NCBI GenBank assembly: GCA_004524595.1 | Contig: SDOA01000031.1 | Span: 1 to 35,708 of the forward strand | Length of the DNA: 35,708 bases | From: Candidatus Thorarchaeota archaeon | Lineage (GTDB): Archaea > Asgardarchaeota > Thorarchaeia > Thorarchaeales > Thorarchaeaceae | Reading direction: 5' to 3' | Part shown: positions 14,887-23,780 of the stretch, one piece after another | How positions within the stretch are numbered: position 1 is the stretch's first letter | How the letters are laid out: the number at the start of each line of letters is the position of its first letter | Program-made: the position numbers and the translations under genes | Notes under the pieces: model-generated | The model's input: only the letters and a program-made list of their open reading frames with translations | Databases searched by the model: none | Told to the model about the DNA's origin: nothing

Positions 14887-16391
14887 TGATGCAACTTGAT
14901 ATTATAGCTGAATTCATTCGAAATGTATTATCTCCCGTGAGAGAATTTCTGCAGTTATATGTTCCAACTGAATGGATAATGTCACTTCCTGCAATCACTC
15001 TTGTTGCTTTTGGATTAATTTCTCTGGTAGTTGGAATGCGTTACAATCCACTTGCAGTCAGTTTTCTGGGTGTTGTAGTAGCTACACTCCAGATGATACT
15101 ATTTGAACCAATCGTGCTGTCTGGTTACTCCTTTGGCACGTTATTTGTCAGAGATGCGTTTACAGACTTTTTCATTTACATAGTCTTAATTGTCGCATTT
15201 CTTGTCTTGATGTCATCGACCCTCTGGGGTGGTGATAAAGGAACCTATAACTTCCTCTTGATGATCTCTTTTGCTGGTGCACTCTGGGTAGTTATGGCGA
15301 CAGATCTTGTTGCATTATTTTTAGCATGGGAAGTGATGAGTACACCAACATACGTACTTGTTGCGTTAAGCCCGCGACGTGAAGCTGTTGATGGAGCTAC
15401 AAAGTACTTTGTTATCGGTCTCTTGGCCACGATGCTCATGCTCTTTGGCATCGCACTCACGTATGGTGTTGCAGGAACAACAGACCTAAGCGCTCTTAGT
15501 GCATATGTGAACACAGTATGGTCCTCACCAACAGGTAATGAACCAGCAGCTTATACTTTGCTCCTTGCTATGGTGCTATTCATTGTATCCTTCGGGTTCA
15601 AGGTAGGAATATTTCCTGGATGGCAATGGGTGCCAGATGCTTATGCTAGTGCAGATGGAAATGTGACTGCATATCTTGCAGGCGGTTCAAAGAAGACTGG
15701 TGTAAGTGCTCTCCTGCGAATTCTCATGATTGGGTTCTTCTTTGCCAAAACTGAATGGGCACCCCTAATTGCTGGGGTGGCAATTCTAACTATGGTGATT
15801 GGAAATGTCTTGGCACTAGCACAAAAAGACATCATGAGGATGCTTGCCTACTCGAGCATTGCGATGATGGGATATCTCTTCATAGGTGTCGCAGCAGGGA
15901 ACGAGATTGGTCTTGCTGCTGCTGGATTCCATGCATTCACTCATGCCATCATGAAAACTGCTGCTTTCATCCTCATTTGGACAATGTCCTATAAACTCAC
16001 AAAGAGGATCACTTATGATGATCTTGCTGGACTTAGTAGACGCGCTCCAGTTGCTTCTGCAATGTTTGCCATTCTGATGTTATCTCTTGCTGGTATGCCA
16101 CTGACTGTCGGTTTCTGGTCGAAACTGGTCTTATTCCAGAGCGCGGTAGTTGCGAATATGTGGTGGCTTGCACTCATTGGTCTACTTAATTCTGTATTCT
16201 CACTTGGATATTATCTTCGTGTACTGAAATACACCTATATGGAGGAACCAAAAGATGAATCTAAATTGACTCTTCCAATAATCCCTATGATTGCAGCTGC
16301 CATCTGCGTCGTAGCAGTGATTGCTTTGTTTATCTTTCCGAATGTAATTCTAGATTATGCATTTGCTGCTGCTCAAACATTCTTTCCATAG
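14886..16391 (+). CDS. nuoN: Antiporter-like subunit N
   Basis: A 501-residue polytopic protein and the last gene of the operon. Motifs: FLAWEVMSTPTY (TM5 Glu), FGFKVGIFPGWQWVPDAYA (TM7 Lys), AGGSKKTGVSALLR (TM8 Lys), AQKDIMRMLAYSSIAMMGY, GFHAFTHAIMKTAAF and VGFWSKLVLF (TM12 Lys), typical of NuoN/NdhB next to NuoK. The start ATG at 14886 overlaps the M2 stop and lies 9 nt after GGAGGT; the following ATG (14889) is less likely. The gene ends 60 bp before a convergent GTPase gene. No nuoE/F/G follows. Confidence 0.92.
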   Translation: MMQLDIIAEFIRNVLSPVREFLQLYVPTEWIMSLPAITLVAFGLISLVVGMRYNPLAVSFLGVVVATLQMILFEPIVLSGYSFGTLFVRDAFTDFFIYIVLIVAFLVLMSSTLWGGDKGTYNFLLMISFAGALWVVMATDLVALFLAWEVMSTPTYVLVALSPRREAVDGATKYFVIGLLATMLMLFGIALTYGVAGTTDLSALSAYVNTVWSSPTGNEPAAYTLLLAMVLFIVSFGFKVGIFPGWQWVPDAYASADGNVTAYLAGGSKKTGVSALLRILMIGFFFAKTEWAPLIAGVAILTMVIGNVLALAQKDIMRMLAYSSIAMMGYLFIGVAAGNEIGLAAAGFHAFTHAIMKTAAFILIWTMSYKLTKRITYDDLAGLSRRAPVASAMFAILMLSLAGMPLTVGFWSKLVLFQSAVVANMWWLALIGLLNSVFSLGYYLRVLKYTYMEEPKDESKLTLPIIPMIAAAICVVAVIALFIFPNVILDYAFAAAQTFFP

Positions 16392-16425
16392 ATAATATAC
16401 AGTCCGATATCTGGAGATTTTTAAA

Positions 16426-16439
16426 AATCAATGAAAGGA
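16426..16439. terminator. AT-rich palindrome between convergent nuoN and GTPase genes
   Basis: GATTTTTAAAAATC is a perfect 14-bp palindrome in the 60-bp convergent gap, with T-runs on both strands. It would suit a two-way transcription end in archaea, where T-rich tracts suffice. No loop-bearing hairpin is present, so this is tentative. Confidence 0.35.
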
Positions 16440-16451
16440 TGGGTACCATCA

Positions 16452-16997
16452 TCAAGTGCACCTAAAGGTCTCCTTCCGTATTGCCATTTTTGTGCAATCT
16501 ATGAATAAATCATCAATGTTTTTACCAGTTTTAGCAGAGGTTTCAAAATATTTTAGATTCAGCCATTTCGAGAGCATCATCCCCGCTTCCAGTGGAACAA
16601 GACGATCAGCTCTATCTACTTTATTAGCAACTAAAGCTATTACTGCTTCTGGGCATACTGCACGGAAATTGCGATACCATTCGTAAATATTCATGAATGT
16701 ACTTGGTCTTGTGACATCATAGACCATGAATGCCATTGATGAGCCAACCATGTATCTGCTCCGCAAGTCTTTGTAAGATGGTTGTCCTGCAAGATCCCAA
16801 AGAACAATTTGTGTCTTTGATTGAACACCTGGATTAAGCTCTACTTGTATGTTTTTCACTGCAATATTCGTACCAATTGTTGCCTTGTATTTTTCCCCAA
16901 AACTATTTTCTGTGAATCTCATGATGCATGATGTTTTGCCTACTGCCCCGTCTCCCAGCGCGACCATCTTCAAGACATATTCCGGGCTATTATCCAT
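16452..16997 (-). CDS. Ras/Rab-like small GTPase
   Basis: A 181-residue protein with all G-boxes: G1 GDGAVGKTS, G2 Thr in ATIGTN, G3 WDLAGQ (catalytic Gln present), G4 NKVD, G5 ETSAKTG. It is therefore a complete, GTP-hydrolysis-competent small GTPase of the Ras superfamily, closest in pattern to Rab/Ras. The C-terminus ends FRCT: a Cys is second from last, but no CAAX, CC or CXC prenylation signal exists, and there is no transmembrane segment. The start is ATG 16997 (TTG directly before it); an AAGGTG lies about 11 nt upstream. Expanded sets of such GTPases are typical of Asgard archaea. Target process unknown. Confidence 0.93.
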   Translation of the reverse strand: MDNSPEYVLKMVALGDGAVGKTSCIMRFTENSFGEKYKATIGTNIAVKNIQVELNPGVQSKTQIVLWDLAGQPSYKDLRSRYMVGSSMAFMVYDVTRPSTFMNIYEWYRNFRAVCPEAVIALVANKVDRADRLVPLEAGMMLSKWLNLKYFETSAKTGKNIDDLFIDCTKMAIRKETFRCT

Positions 16998-17081
16998 CAA
17001 GACTCATACACCTTTAAGAATGAATTAGCTTGTAATTGATGATTTAATCCTTCTGGGATATATATCCATAAAATCAATTGT

Positions 17082-19052
17082 CTAACATCCATGAGGAATA
17101 TGAATAATAAATCGTGAACCCTTTGAATAATCTCCCTGTACTCGATCCTCAACTGAAATCTTACCATTATATTGACTGATGATTTGTTTTACTAATGTCA
17201 AACCTACACCAGACACTCTTCTCACGGGTTCGTCAAATCCCAATAACATAGTTTCTTTGAGTTTGTCTTCTATTCCCACACCCCAATCAATAAAGTCCAT
17301 TCGTAAAAATTCACCTTTTTCTGTAAGACCTACATCCACCTCAAGTCTAACATCATCAGTTTCTGTTGCTTTTACAGCATTGTGTAGAAGATTATAGAAT
17401 ACATCTTCTAGGAATTGATTTGCCATAATGCAAAATTGGTTTTTGTTGATATTGGTCTTTATGTTGATTTTTCTATTTGGAAATGATTGTTTTACAATCT
17501 CAATAGCAACTGTAAGAGAAAATGCAGGATCTGTCTTTTCAAGGGTGAAATCTCCTTGATTTACCATTGAGAATCTCTTCACATTGGTAATCAAAGATAC
17601 GCTTCTGTTCACTTGAAGTAATGCTCTCTCGGCAATAATTTTTAGGTGAGCTGGTAATGATTCATTTCCTATTATCAATTCAAGACTTGCCATGATACCC
17701 TGATGCATATTATTCAAGTCATGCGACATCAAATCATTGAAGAATTCTGCACGAGCATGAGCTTCCTCCCGCTGTTTTTCTGCTTCTACTTGCTCTGTTA
17801 TGTTGAGAGAAAACCCTCCTATTAAGGGAGGTTTCCCCTCACGAAAAATAGGAAACTTATGACTACGGTAAGTGAGTATTTTTCCATCTTTTCCAATTGT
17901 CTGTTGAATTCTATCGATTGGTCCTCTTGCTAATACCTTCTGGTCTTCTATAGTAAGTTCTTCTGCTCTTCTAGGTACAAACAGGTCTTCATTGCTCATC
18001 CCTTCTCGATACGGTTTCTCTGGATAATCTTTCATGAATCGATTAATGAAAATGACCTTCGATTGGTGATCTTTGATAAAGACTGGACCTGGCATATTAT
18101 CTGCAAATGCAATGAATTGTTCTTGACTCTCTTTCAGCTGTTCTTCTGCCTTACGCCTTTCGATGATTGTGGCAAACATACCCGCAACTGTTTCGAAAAA
18201 ACTTCTATCCTCTTTTCGAAGGGGTTTTTCGGTTCTTGATGCTACATTGATCACACCGAGTAGATCATTATCTGCTCCAACGATTGGCCAGAAAATCAAT
18301 GCCCGAATGCCCAGTCTAATGGCTTTCCACATGCGTTCCTTACTCTCTGTTGCTTTCAATATGTCTGAAACAAAGAGAGGTTGCCTAGTTCTTGCAGTAC
18401 GGGCAGTGAGATAATTTGCATCATCAATATGAACCTCTTCTTCTACTTCATCATCATCTATTCCATAGTGAGCTAAAACATACAAAACCTGTCTTTCTTT
18501 ATCGAAAATACGTATTATGCCCAAATCAAAATGTAGAGTCTGAATGAGTCCTTCCAAAACATTTTGGCATATATTCTTTGTTGACTCCGTGCTTAAGGCC
18601 GCCTGAGCAATTAATCCATATGCTTTTCTTTCACGTTTCGTGGTTTCTCTTACTAGTTCATCACTCGTGACATCTTCGCTATACGCAATCACATAATTTT
18701 TGCCTGATATAGTAACTAAGGTCCCTGTAATCTCTAAGACTCTAACAGTATTATCCGGAGTAATGAATTTGTACCTGTCCTTATCATGAGCTTGCTTACC
18801 CTGACCAATCTTTGTGAATCTTTCAATCGCTATATCGCGATCGTCGGAATCAAGGATATTAGTTAACTCAACTAAATTATAGCTAGAGATTATCTCCGTT
18901 GGTATTCCTAGTGATTGACAAAAAACCTGATTTGTATAGACTATCCTTCCTTCGTGGAAGATTACTACACCAATCGGTGATGAATCGAAGAAAGCTTCAA
19001 GTGTTTCAATGTTGAAACTGCTGCTGTCATTTTGTTTGATTATATCACTCAT
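17082..19052 (-). CDS. Cytosolic PAS-GAF-PAS sensor histidine kinase
   Basis: A 656-residue soluble kinase. Domains: PAS near residues 15-130, GAF near 145-300, short coiled linker (about 295-315), PAS near 315-420, HisKA-like segment with H-box LMSHDLNNMHQG (His near 444), and HATPase_c with N-box FYNLLHNAVKA, G1 DWGVGIED and G2 SGVGLTLVKQII. There are no transmembrane helices, so it senses an internal signal such as redox state, gas or small ligand; no heme or flavin residue can be assigned. I chose the ATG at 19052 with GGTG 6 nt upstream; a TTG at 19091 would add 13 residues. No receiver or output domain is fused. The nearest response regulator is at 23903-24310; pairing is only a guess. 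Confidence 0.88.
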   Translation of the reverse strand: MSDIIKQNDSSSFNIETLEAFFDSSPIGVVIFHEGRIVYTNQVFCQSLGIPTEIISSYNLVELTNILDSDDRDIAIERFTKIGQGKQAHDKDRYKFITPDNTVRVLEITGTLVTISGKNYVIAYSEDVTSDELVRETTKRERKAYGLIAQAALSTESTKNICQNVLEGLIQTLHFDLGIIRIFDKERQVLYVLAHYGIDDDEVEEEVHIDDANYLTARTARTRQPLFVSDILKATESKERMWKAIRLGIRALIFWPIVGADNDLLGVINVASRTEKPLRKEDRSFFETVAGMFATIIERRKAEEQLKESQEQFIAFADNMPGPVFIKDHQSKVIFINRFMKDYPEKPYREGMSNEDLFVPRRAEELTIEDQKVLARGPIDRIQQTIGKDGKILTYRSHKFPIFREGKPPLIGGFSLNITEQVEAEKQREEAHARAEFFNDLMSHDLNNMHQGIMASLELIIGNESLPAHLKIIAERALLQVNRSVSLITNVKRFSMVNQGDFTLEKTDPAFSLTVAIEIVKQSFPNRKINIKTNINKNQFCIMANQFLEDVFYNLLHNAVKATETDDVRLEVDVGLTEKGEFLRMDFIDWGVGIEDKLKETMLLGFDEPVRRVSGVGLTLVKQIISQYNGKISVEDRVQGDYSKGSRFIIHIPHGC

Positions 19053-19210
19053 CCTGTGCACCAAGAAAGAGGTATCCTTTTCATCTAACAAGGGGAGTTT
19101 ACGGGGTAATTCCTATAGAAATGTCCTATTAGGTTTCTGTATTAAGATATCTGCGATTGTCTGTAGATGCTTCGCCACTTAATTGAGTTATAAACCATAA
19201 GTCAAATATA

Positions 19211-19247
19211 TTGTACATTTTTGTACAATGAAGTACGTTTCTGCACA
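19211..19247 (+). promoter_or_regulatory. TRP-box-like operator array upstream of trpB2
   Basis: Four hexamers begin at 19212, 19222, 19232 and 19242, exactly 10 bp apart: TGTACA, TGTACA, AGTACG and TGCACA. The first two form the perfect inverted repeat TTGTACA-TTTT-TGTACAA. The array ends 3 bp before a TATA box. Archaeal TrpY of Methanothermobacter binds TGTACA boxes at trp promoters, including trpB2. The same type of repressor site is likely here, placing proteins on one DNA face next to TBP. No trpY gene is in the window. Confidence 0.65.
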
Positions 19248-19250
19248 ATG

Positions 19251-19258
19251 TTTATAAG
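19251..19258 (+). promoter_or_regulatory. TATA box of trpB2
   Basis: TTTATAAG is a good archaeal TATA match, preceded by GCACAATG as a possible BRE. Transcription would start near 19280, leaving a leader of about 240 nt before the trpB2 ATG. It sits directly downstream of the TGTACA array. Confidence 0.55.
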
Positions 19259-19333
19259 AGAACTGATTTGGGCGACTATAACCGTTTCTGAGTGTGAAAG
19301 GATGACGCGAGTGTGCGATGGCCAATGGCTGTT

Positions 19334-19349
19334 GGGCCTTGCAAGGCCC
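19334..19349 (+). other. GC-rich palindrome (hairpin) in the trpB2 leader
   Basis: GGGCCTTGCAAGGCCC is a perfect 16-nt palindrome that folds to a 6-bp stem with a UGCA loop. It lies in the long leader between the TATA box and trpB2; about 19265-19350 is more GC-rich than surrounding DNA. It may be a structured 5' leader or a small RNA. The short in-frame stretch here is not Trp-rich, so a classical attenuator is not supported. Confidence 0.4.
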
Positions 19350-19518
19350 GTTTAGTCACTTCGCTATACCACACATTTTACGATTTCATTTCTTCTCAAA
19401 GAGCACTTACAGCTCGACTAGTCAGAAGTCCATTTGGATGTTATTTGATTTTCATGATCATTTCAAGATTAGGTGAGACACCACTTCCCAGAAGCGGATA
19501 ACATATGGAGATAAGTCA

Positions 19519-20880
19519 ATGAAACGAGAACATGCTAGAATTTCTCTAGATTGTGAAGATACACCGAAAGACTATGTCAATATTTTACCACATTTAAAGA
19601 ACCCCCTTCCGCCGCCTCTCAATCCAGCAACAGAAGAGCCAATTGCTCCTGAAGCGCTCTTGGCATTGTTTCCAGCAGAGTGCGTTAAGCAAGAGGTATC
19701 GATGCAGAAGAAAATCCCCATTCCCTTCGAAGTGCGGGAGATACTGATGAGGTCTGGAAGGCCAACTCCTCTACAAAGAGCAGTTGGTTTGGAAAAAGCC
19801 TTGAAGACCTCTTGCCGAATCTATTACAAACGTGAGGATGTTTCACCCACAGGTAGTCACAAGCTAAATACTGCTGCCGCTCAAGCCTACTACGCCCAGA
19901 AAGAAGGCGTTGAACGTCTGGCTACCGAGACTGGCGCAGGTCAGTGGGGAAGTGCTGTTGCTTTAGCTTGCGCGCATTTTGGACTTGAAGCAATGATCTA
20001 CATGGTAAGAGTCAGCTATGAGCAGAAACAATATCGCGGGATATTAATGCGAACATACGGAGCTAACGTCGTTCCAAGTCCCTCTGATAAAACTGAGTTT
20101 GGTCGGAAACTGAACAGTGAGTATCCCAATCATCCTGGTACACTTGGAATTGCTATTAGTGAAGCCTTAGAAGATACTATCAATAATCCAAACACGAAGT
20201 ACACTCTCGGATCTGTGCTAAATTTTGTACTTCTCCAACAGAGTGTGATTGGTCAAGAAACAATTGCTCAGCTAGAAAGCAATGATGAAAATCCTGACTA
20301 TTTAGTTGGATGTGTTGGTGGAGGAAGTAATTTCGCTGGAATGATCTATCCCTTTCTTGCAAATAATAAGTTCAAAGATACTGAATGCATTGCAGTGGAA
20401 CCAACAGCTTGTCCCTCCTTAACTAAAGGAGAATATAGGTATGATTTTGGTGATACTGCAGGACTTACTCCGAAACTGAAGATGTACACACTTGGAGCTG
20501 ATTTCACACCTCCAAGAATTCATGCTGGAGGATTACGCTACCATGGCGTTGCTCCATCTATTAGTGTATTAGTTGAGGAAGGAAGAATCAAGCCACGTGC
20601 ATATGACCAGCTTGATGTCCTCAATGCAGGAGTGCTGTTTGCAAGGTCAGAGGGTGTAATTCCAGCTCCAGAGTCTGCTCATGCCATCAAAGCTGTTATT
20701 GATATTACACTTGAAGCTGAGAGGAACGGAGAATCAAAAACAATTGTCTTCAATCTATCAGGACACGGTCATTTTGATATGGGTGCATACGGAGCACTTC
20801 TCGATGGAACTTTGAATGAAGAAACATCGAATGGATCTTCCTTATCAAAACAGGAAATCTCACTAATTCAAAAGAGATGA
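19519..20880 (+). CDS. trpB: Tryptophan synthase beta chain, TrpB2 type
   Basis: A 453-residue PLP enzyme that joins indole and serine to tryptophan. The PLP-lysine motif is [10 protein letters not shown], followed by [10 protein letters not shown] and the phosphate-binding loop GCVGGGSNF. The long N-terminal extension of about 90 residues before GRPTPLQRA, and [10 protein letters not shown], mark the TrpB2 branch, which often acts without TrpA. No trpA or other trp gene is adjacent, fitting a stand-alone role in indole salvage or as the only beta chain. The ATG has GGAG 8 nt upstream. The promoter carries a TGTACA array; a hairpin and U-rich tract follow the stop. Confidence 0.95.
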   Translation: MKREHARISLDCEDTPKDYVNILPHLKNPLPPPLNPATEEPIAPEALLALFPAECVKQEVSMQKKIPIPFEVREILMRSGRPTPLQRAVGLEKALKTSCRIYYKREDVSPTGSHKLNTAAAQAYYAQKEGVERLATETGAGQWGSAVALACAHFGLEAMIYMVRVSYEQKQYRGILMRTYGANVVPSPSDKTEFGRKLNSEYPNHPGTLGIAISEALEDTINNPNTKYTLGSVLNFVLLQQSVIGQETIAQLESNDENPDYLVGCVGGGSNFAGMIYPFLANNKFKDTECIAVEPTACPSLTKGEYRYDFGDTAGLTPKLKMYTLGADFTPPRIHAGGLRYHGVAPSISVLVEEGRIKPRAYDQLDVLNAGVLFARSEGVIPAPESAHAIKAVIDITLEAERNGESKTIVFNLSGHGHFDMGAYGALLDGTLNEETSNGSSLSKQEISLIQKR

Positions 20881-20887
20881 ATTTTCG

Positions 20888-20925
20888 TACCGCTGCCAGC
20901 ATCAGCGGTATACTTTTTCTTTTTC
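20888..20925 (+). terminator. Hairpin plus T-rich tract after trpB2
   Basis: TACCGCTG and CAGCGGTA form an 8-bp stem (20888-20910) with a 7-nt loop, followed by TACTTTTTCTTTTTC. It starts 8 bp after the trpB2 stop and runs into the 3' end of the convergent gene. It looks like an intrinsic-type terminator for the plus strand. Confidence 0.6.
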
Positions 20926-22323
20926 AAAATGAAATTTCTTATGGATTTTCAACAAATTAGCGAGGGCTTGTGCAGCTCGTTGAGGGTCTGAGAAAAACGG
21001 AATGCCTGCTTCCTCAAGTATTTCATGACCTGGTGGTTTCTTGCTCTCTGGAGAGCTAAGTACACTGACGATAGGTTTAGTTGTTTCACTTGCTGTCCTG
21101 ACAATATCAGTAATTGGCATTCCTCCACCAATATCCTCCTGGTAATTTGGAGCAAAAACTATCATCAATGCATCATATTTGTCTTCGTTCAAAACAAGTC
21201 TAAACGCCTCCGCAAAAATCTCAGGTTGTGCCCAACCCTGAGCAAGCAAATCGATGGGATTTTTGATTTCAATATCTACAGGCATCCTAAGCATATCTTT
21301 TATTTTCATCGCTGTTTCTTCTGAAGGTAATGGCATTACGGCATGGTTCATCTCCAGAGTCTCTGTTGCTACTAGTGCAATACCAAGAGTATGGGTGACA
21401 ACAGCTACTCTATTTCCTTGTGGAGTACCCCTGCAGACTGATAAGCAATATGCTGTATCTATCATTTCTGTGACTCCTCCAACTTCTAAACCTCTGCTCT
21501 GTCTTATTGCTGCTGAATATAGTTCTGCATTACCAGCGAGACTTCCAGTATGACTCAAAGCTGCATCACATGAAGCAGGAGTCTTTCCTACTTTGAAGAC
21601 AATGACTGGTTTCTCCTCTGTTGTTAATAACATCTCATTTGCCATCTCTCGACCGCATTCCGTGCCTTCTACAAATAGACAGATTATCTTTGTATCAACA
21701 TCCTTTCTGAGATAATGCAACATGTCGTGAAAATCAATATTTACTCTATTTCCTACACTGGCGAACTTTGAGACTCCTACACCACGATCCGATGCTTGAT
21801 ATAACATCGAACCAGTCACTCCTCCACTCTGACTGACCATAGCAACTTCTCCGACTTTCAGTGGGATTGGATGGGGAAAAAAAGTTGCATTAAGTCGAAT
21901 ACTTGGATTCCCTGCACCAAGACAATTGGGTCCTATGACTGCAATGCGAGCTCTGTCAACAATGCCTTTCAATTGTTCTTGGTGCTCAATGCCAATATCT
22001 CCAAGTTCTTTGAAACCTGCAGTGAATATGATTGCTCCTCCAATTCTAGCATCTGCACAATCCCTGACCGCTGAGAGAACTTGTTGTGGTCCAACTGCTA
22101 TCATTGCCAAATCTACAGTATCACCAATTTCACTCACACTAGGATAGCAGGTTCTATCTGCAACTCTCTTTAGTCTAGGATTCACTGGATATACTTTTCC
22201 ACTGAATTGATTCAAAGCTGACAAAGTAAGAGACCCAAGTTTCTCAGGTTTATCAGAAGCTCCTACTACTGCGATGGATTCAGGTCTAAACAATCTGTCC
22301 AAGGAATTTCTTTTCCAAGACAT
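20902..22323 (-). CDS. ADP-forming acyl-CoA synthetase, alpha-type subunit
   Basis: A 473-residue protein with an N-terminal CoA-binding Rossmann domain (SIAVVGASDKPEKLG; IGPNCLGAGNP) and succinyl-CoA-ligase-like domains (AMVSQSGGVTGSM; the phospho-His motif ALSHTGSLAG). This is the alpha half of NDP-forming acyl-CoA synthetases, which make ATP from acetyl-CoA or other acyl-CoA in archaea. The ATP-grasp beta half is neither fused nor adjacent, so a partner must be elsewhere. The start is ATG 22323, 8 nt after GGAG; a TTG at 22329 is in frame but too close. It lies 13 bp after the 2-phosphoglycerate kinase-like gene on the same strand. Confidence 0.9.
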   Translation of the reverse strand: MSWKRNSLDRLFRPESIAVVGASDKPEKLGSLTLSALNQFSGKVYPVNPRLKRVADRTCYPSVSEIGDTVDLAMIAVGPQQVLSAVRDCADARIGGAIIFTAGFKELGDIGIEHQEQLKGIVDRARIAVIGPNCLGAGNPSIRLNATFFPHPIPLKVGEVAMVSQSGGVTGSMLYQASDRGVGVSKFASVGNRVNIDFHDMLHYLRKDVDTKIICLFVEGTECGREMANEMLLTTEEKPVIVFKVGKTPASCDAALSHTGSLAGNAELYSAAIRQSRGLEVGGVTEMIDTAYCLSVCRGTPQGNRVAVVTHTLGIALVATETLEMNHAVMPLPSEETAMKIKDMLRMPVDIEIKNPIDLLAQGWAQPEIFAEAFRLVLNEDKYDALMIVFAPNYQEDIGGGMPITDIVRTASETTKPIVSVLSSPESKKPPGHEILEEAGIPFFSDPQRAAQALANLLKIHKKFHFEKEKVYR

Positions 22324-22336
22324 AATCAACTCTCCA

Positions 22337-23230
22337 TTACTGATATGATCTAATGAGTTGGTTCATTTTCATCACAATCAATCGATAAATCTCCTGATTG
22401 GCTTGCTCATAATCCTGCATATTGATAATGGTGATTTCATTTTGTATCGCATGTTTCTCTAAATACTCTTGGATGATGCGTGTTGAGATGAATTCATCTT
22501 TTCTCACTTGTTCATCAGAAGAAACCGATCTAAGTTTTCCAATCCCACTCTTACTACTAAACATCATCTGGTGTATCTGGTAACTTGGATTTATTAGAAT
22601 TTCAAGAACGCCTTCACTAATGTTCTTCATTGATCCTGGCTGAATGTGAACTCCCTCTATAACAGCTATAGCTCCTTCAGAGATGATTCTATATACCATT
22701 TCTTTGACCTGTGATGTTACGAGTTCACACTGGGCTTTGTAACCCCGAATCATCGGATTTTGGTCAACACCTACTTGTCTGTACTTGAAGGCTTGATATG
22801 TATGACAATGGAGTTCAGGATACTCTTCCTTTGAATAAATATTTCGAAGTAATTGGCGTATTGTATCTGTACTAATGAATCGAGTCGAAGCTATTACTTG
22901 GATAAGGTCTAAAGCTATCATTGATTTGCCAGTTGCTGATGCTCCTTCTATAACGACTATTATCGGTGGCATGTCTTCATGCTCACTTCGCAGATTCTCA
23001 TAGGTGATAATCGTATTGAATGAACTGATTCTTTCTGAACTCTCTGTCTGGAGTTTTCCCTGCACAAAAGAGAGAAGATCTTTCTCTGACATATTTTCAG
23101 ATTCTGATTCATCCAATAATTTTGAAACTATAGCAGCTATCTTCGTATCATCTAGACCACTTAGTCTAAGACGCCCCTTCATTATAGATAGGGGGTATGG
23201 AATCTCAGCATCTTGAAATTGTATTTTCAT
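22337..23230 (-). CDS. 2-phosphoglycerate kinase-like P-loop protein
   Basis: A 297-residue protein. The N-terminal 90 residues resemble an ATP-cone-like region (PYPLSIMKGRLRLSGLDDTK). Then comes a P-loop kinase with Walker A GASATGKS (residues 96-103) and the motif FISTDTIRQLLRNI, typical of archaeal 2-phosphoglycerate kinase, which makes 2,3-bisphosphoglycerate on the way to cyclic 2,3-diphosphoglycerate. The cyclase gene is not in the window, so another phosphotransfer role is possible. The ATG at 23230 has AGGTG 8 nt upstream. It lies between the OB-fold gene (40-bp gap) and the acyl-CoA synthetase subunit, probably one transcript. Confidence 0.78.
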   Translation of the reverse strand: MKIQFQDAEIPYPLSIMKGRLRLSGLDDTKIAAIVSKLLDESESENMSEKDLLSFVQGKLQTESSERISSFNTIITYENLRSEHEDMPPIIVVIEGASATGKSMIALDLIQVIASTRFISTDTIRQLLRNIYSKEEYPELHCHTYQAFKYRQVGVDQNPMIRGYKAQCELVTSQVKEMVYRIISEGAIAVIEGVHIQPGSMKNISEGVLEILINPSYQIHQMMFSSKSGIGKLRSVSSDEQVRKDEFISTRIIQEYLEKHAIQNEITIINMQDYEQANQEIYRLIVMKMNQLIRSYQ

Positions 23231-23270
23231 CACAGTGACACCTGAATAATTGTGTCATTAGTAAACTCAC

Positions 23271-23750
23271 TCAAAAGGACTTCCGTCCACAGAATCGCCG
23301 TATGTTTCTTCCAGCTCTACCATCGAACGACCTACCAGTCAGTGAGCGCGGTTTTGGTTTTCGTTTTGGGTATCCCATGAAAGGCTTGCTCATGTCTACT
23401 GTCTTATCTACATCTTCAATCGGATTCTCAAATTCTTGAATTTGACCAATACTGCCTTTTGATAGAGTCATACATTCATCATAGAGATTAATTCGACCAT
23501 TCCTAAGTGAATACGTGTGGTGTATCTTTATTGAATCGATATCATCGTTCCAAAGAACCAGAGTGATTATACCACTACAATCTCCCACTATACATTCAAG
23601 TAATTCATTTTCTTTTCCTGTAGACTTTGAGAAAACATGTCGTGATTGCTTAATGTCTAATACAAGAAATCTAAGATTGATATTTTTCGAATTTGGATTT
23701 AGTTTGATGATATGAGTCCAGTCTGTTGTAGTTTCGTCTATCTTCTCCAT
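23271..23750 (-). CDS. OB-fold single-stranded-DNA-binding protein
   Basis: A 159-residue protein. Residues about 8-105 form an archaeal RPA/SSB-type OB fold: strands FLVLDIKQSR, GIITLVLWND, YSLRNGRINLY and MTLSKGSIGQI follow the usual pattern, including the LVLWND core. The C-terminal 40 residues are basic and Arg/Gly/Lys-rich, unlike the acidic tip of bacterial SSB. The start is ATG 23750; an upstream extension of the frame runs back through the divergent response-regulator gene and is spurious. A TATA-like element lies about 35 bp upstream, so the mRNA probably has almost no leader. Confidence 0.82.
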   Translation of the reverse strand: MEKIDETTTDWTHIIKLNPNSKNINLRFLVLDIKQSRHVFSKSTGKENELLECIVGDCSGIITLVLWNDDIDSIKIHHTYSLRNGRINLYDECMTLSKGSIGQIQEFENPIEDVDKTVDMSKPFMGYPKRKPKPRSLTGRSFDGRAGRNIRRFCGRKSF

Positions 23751-23780
23751 TATGGGCTCACATACATAGGTGGTCCTGCT

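Noticed and set aside
19268..19350. tRNA or known small RNA gene in the GC-rich leader
   Set aside because: No acceptor stem, T-loop or anticodon arm could be assembled, and no convincing C/D boxes.
19313..19501. 62-residue frame in the trpB2 leader as a leader peptide
   Set aside because: It has a GTG start without a clear ribosome site and one Trp only; transcription-translation attenuation is not supported.
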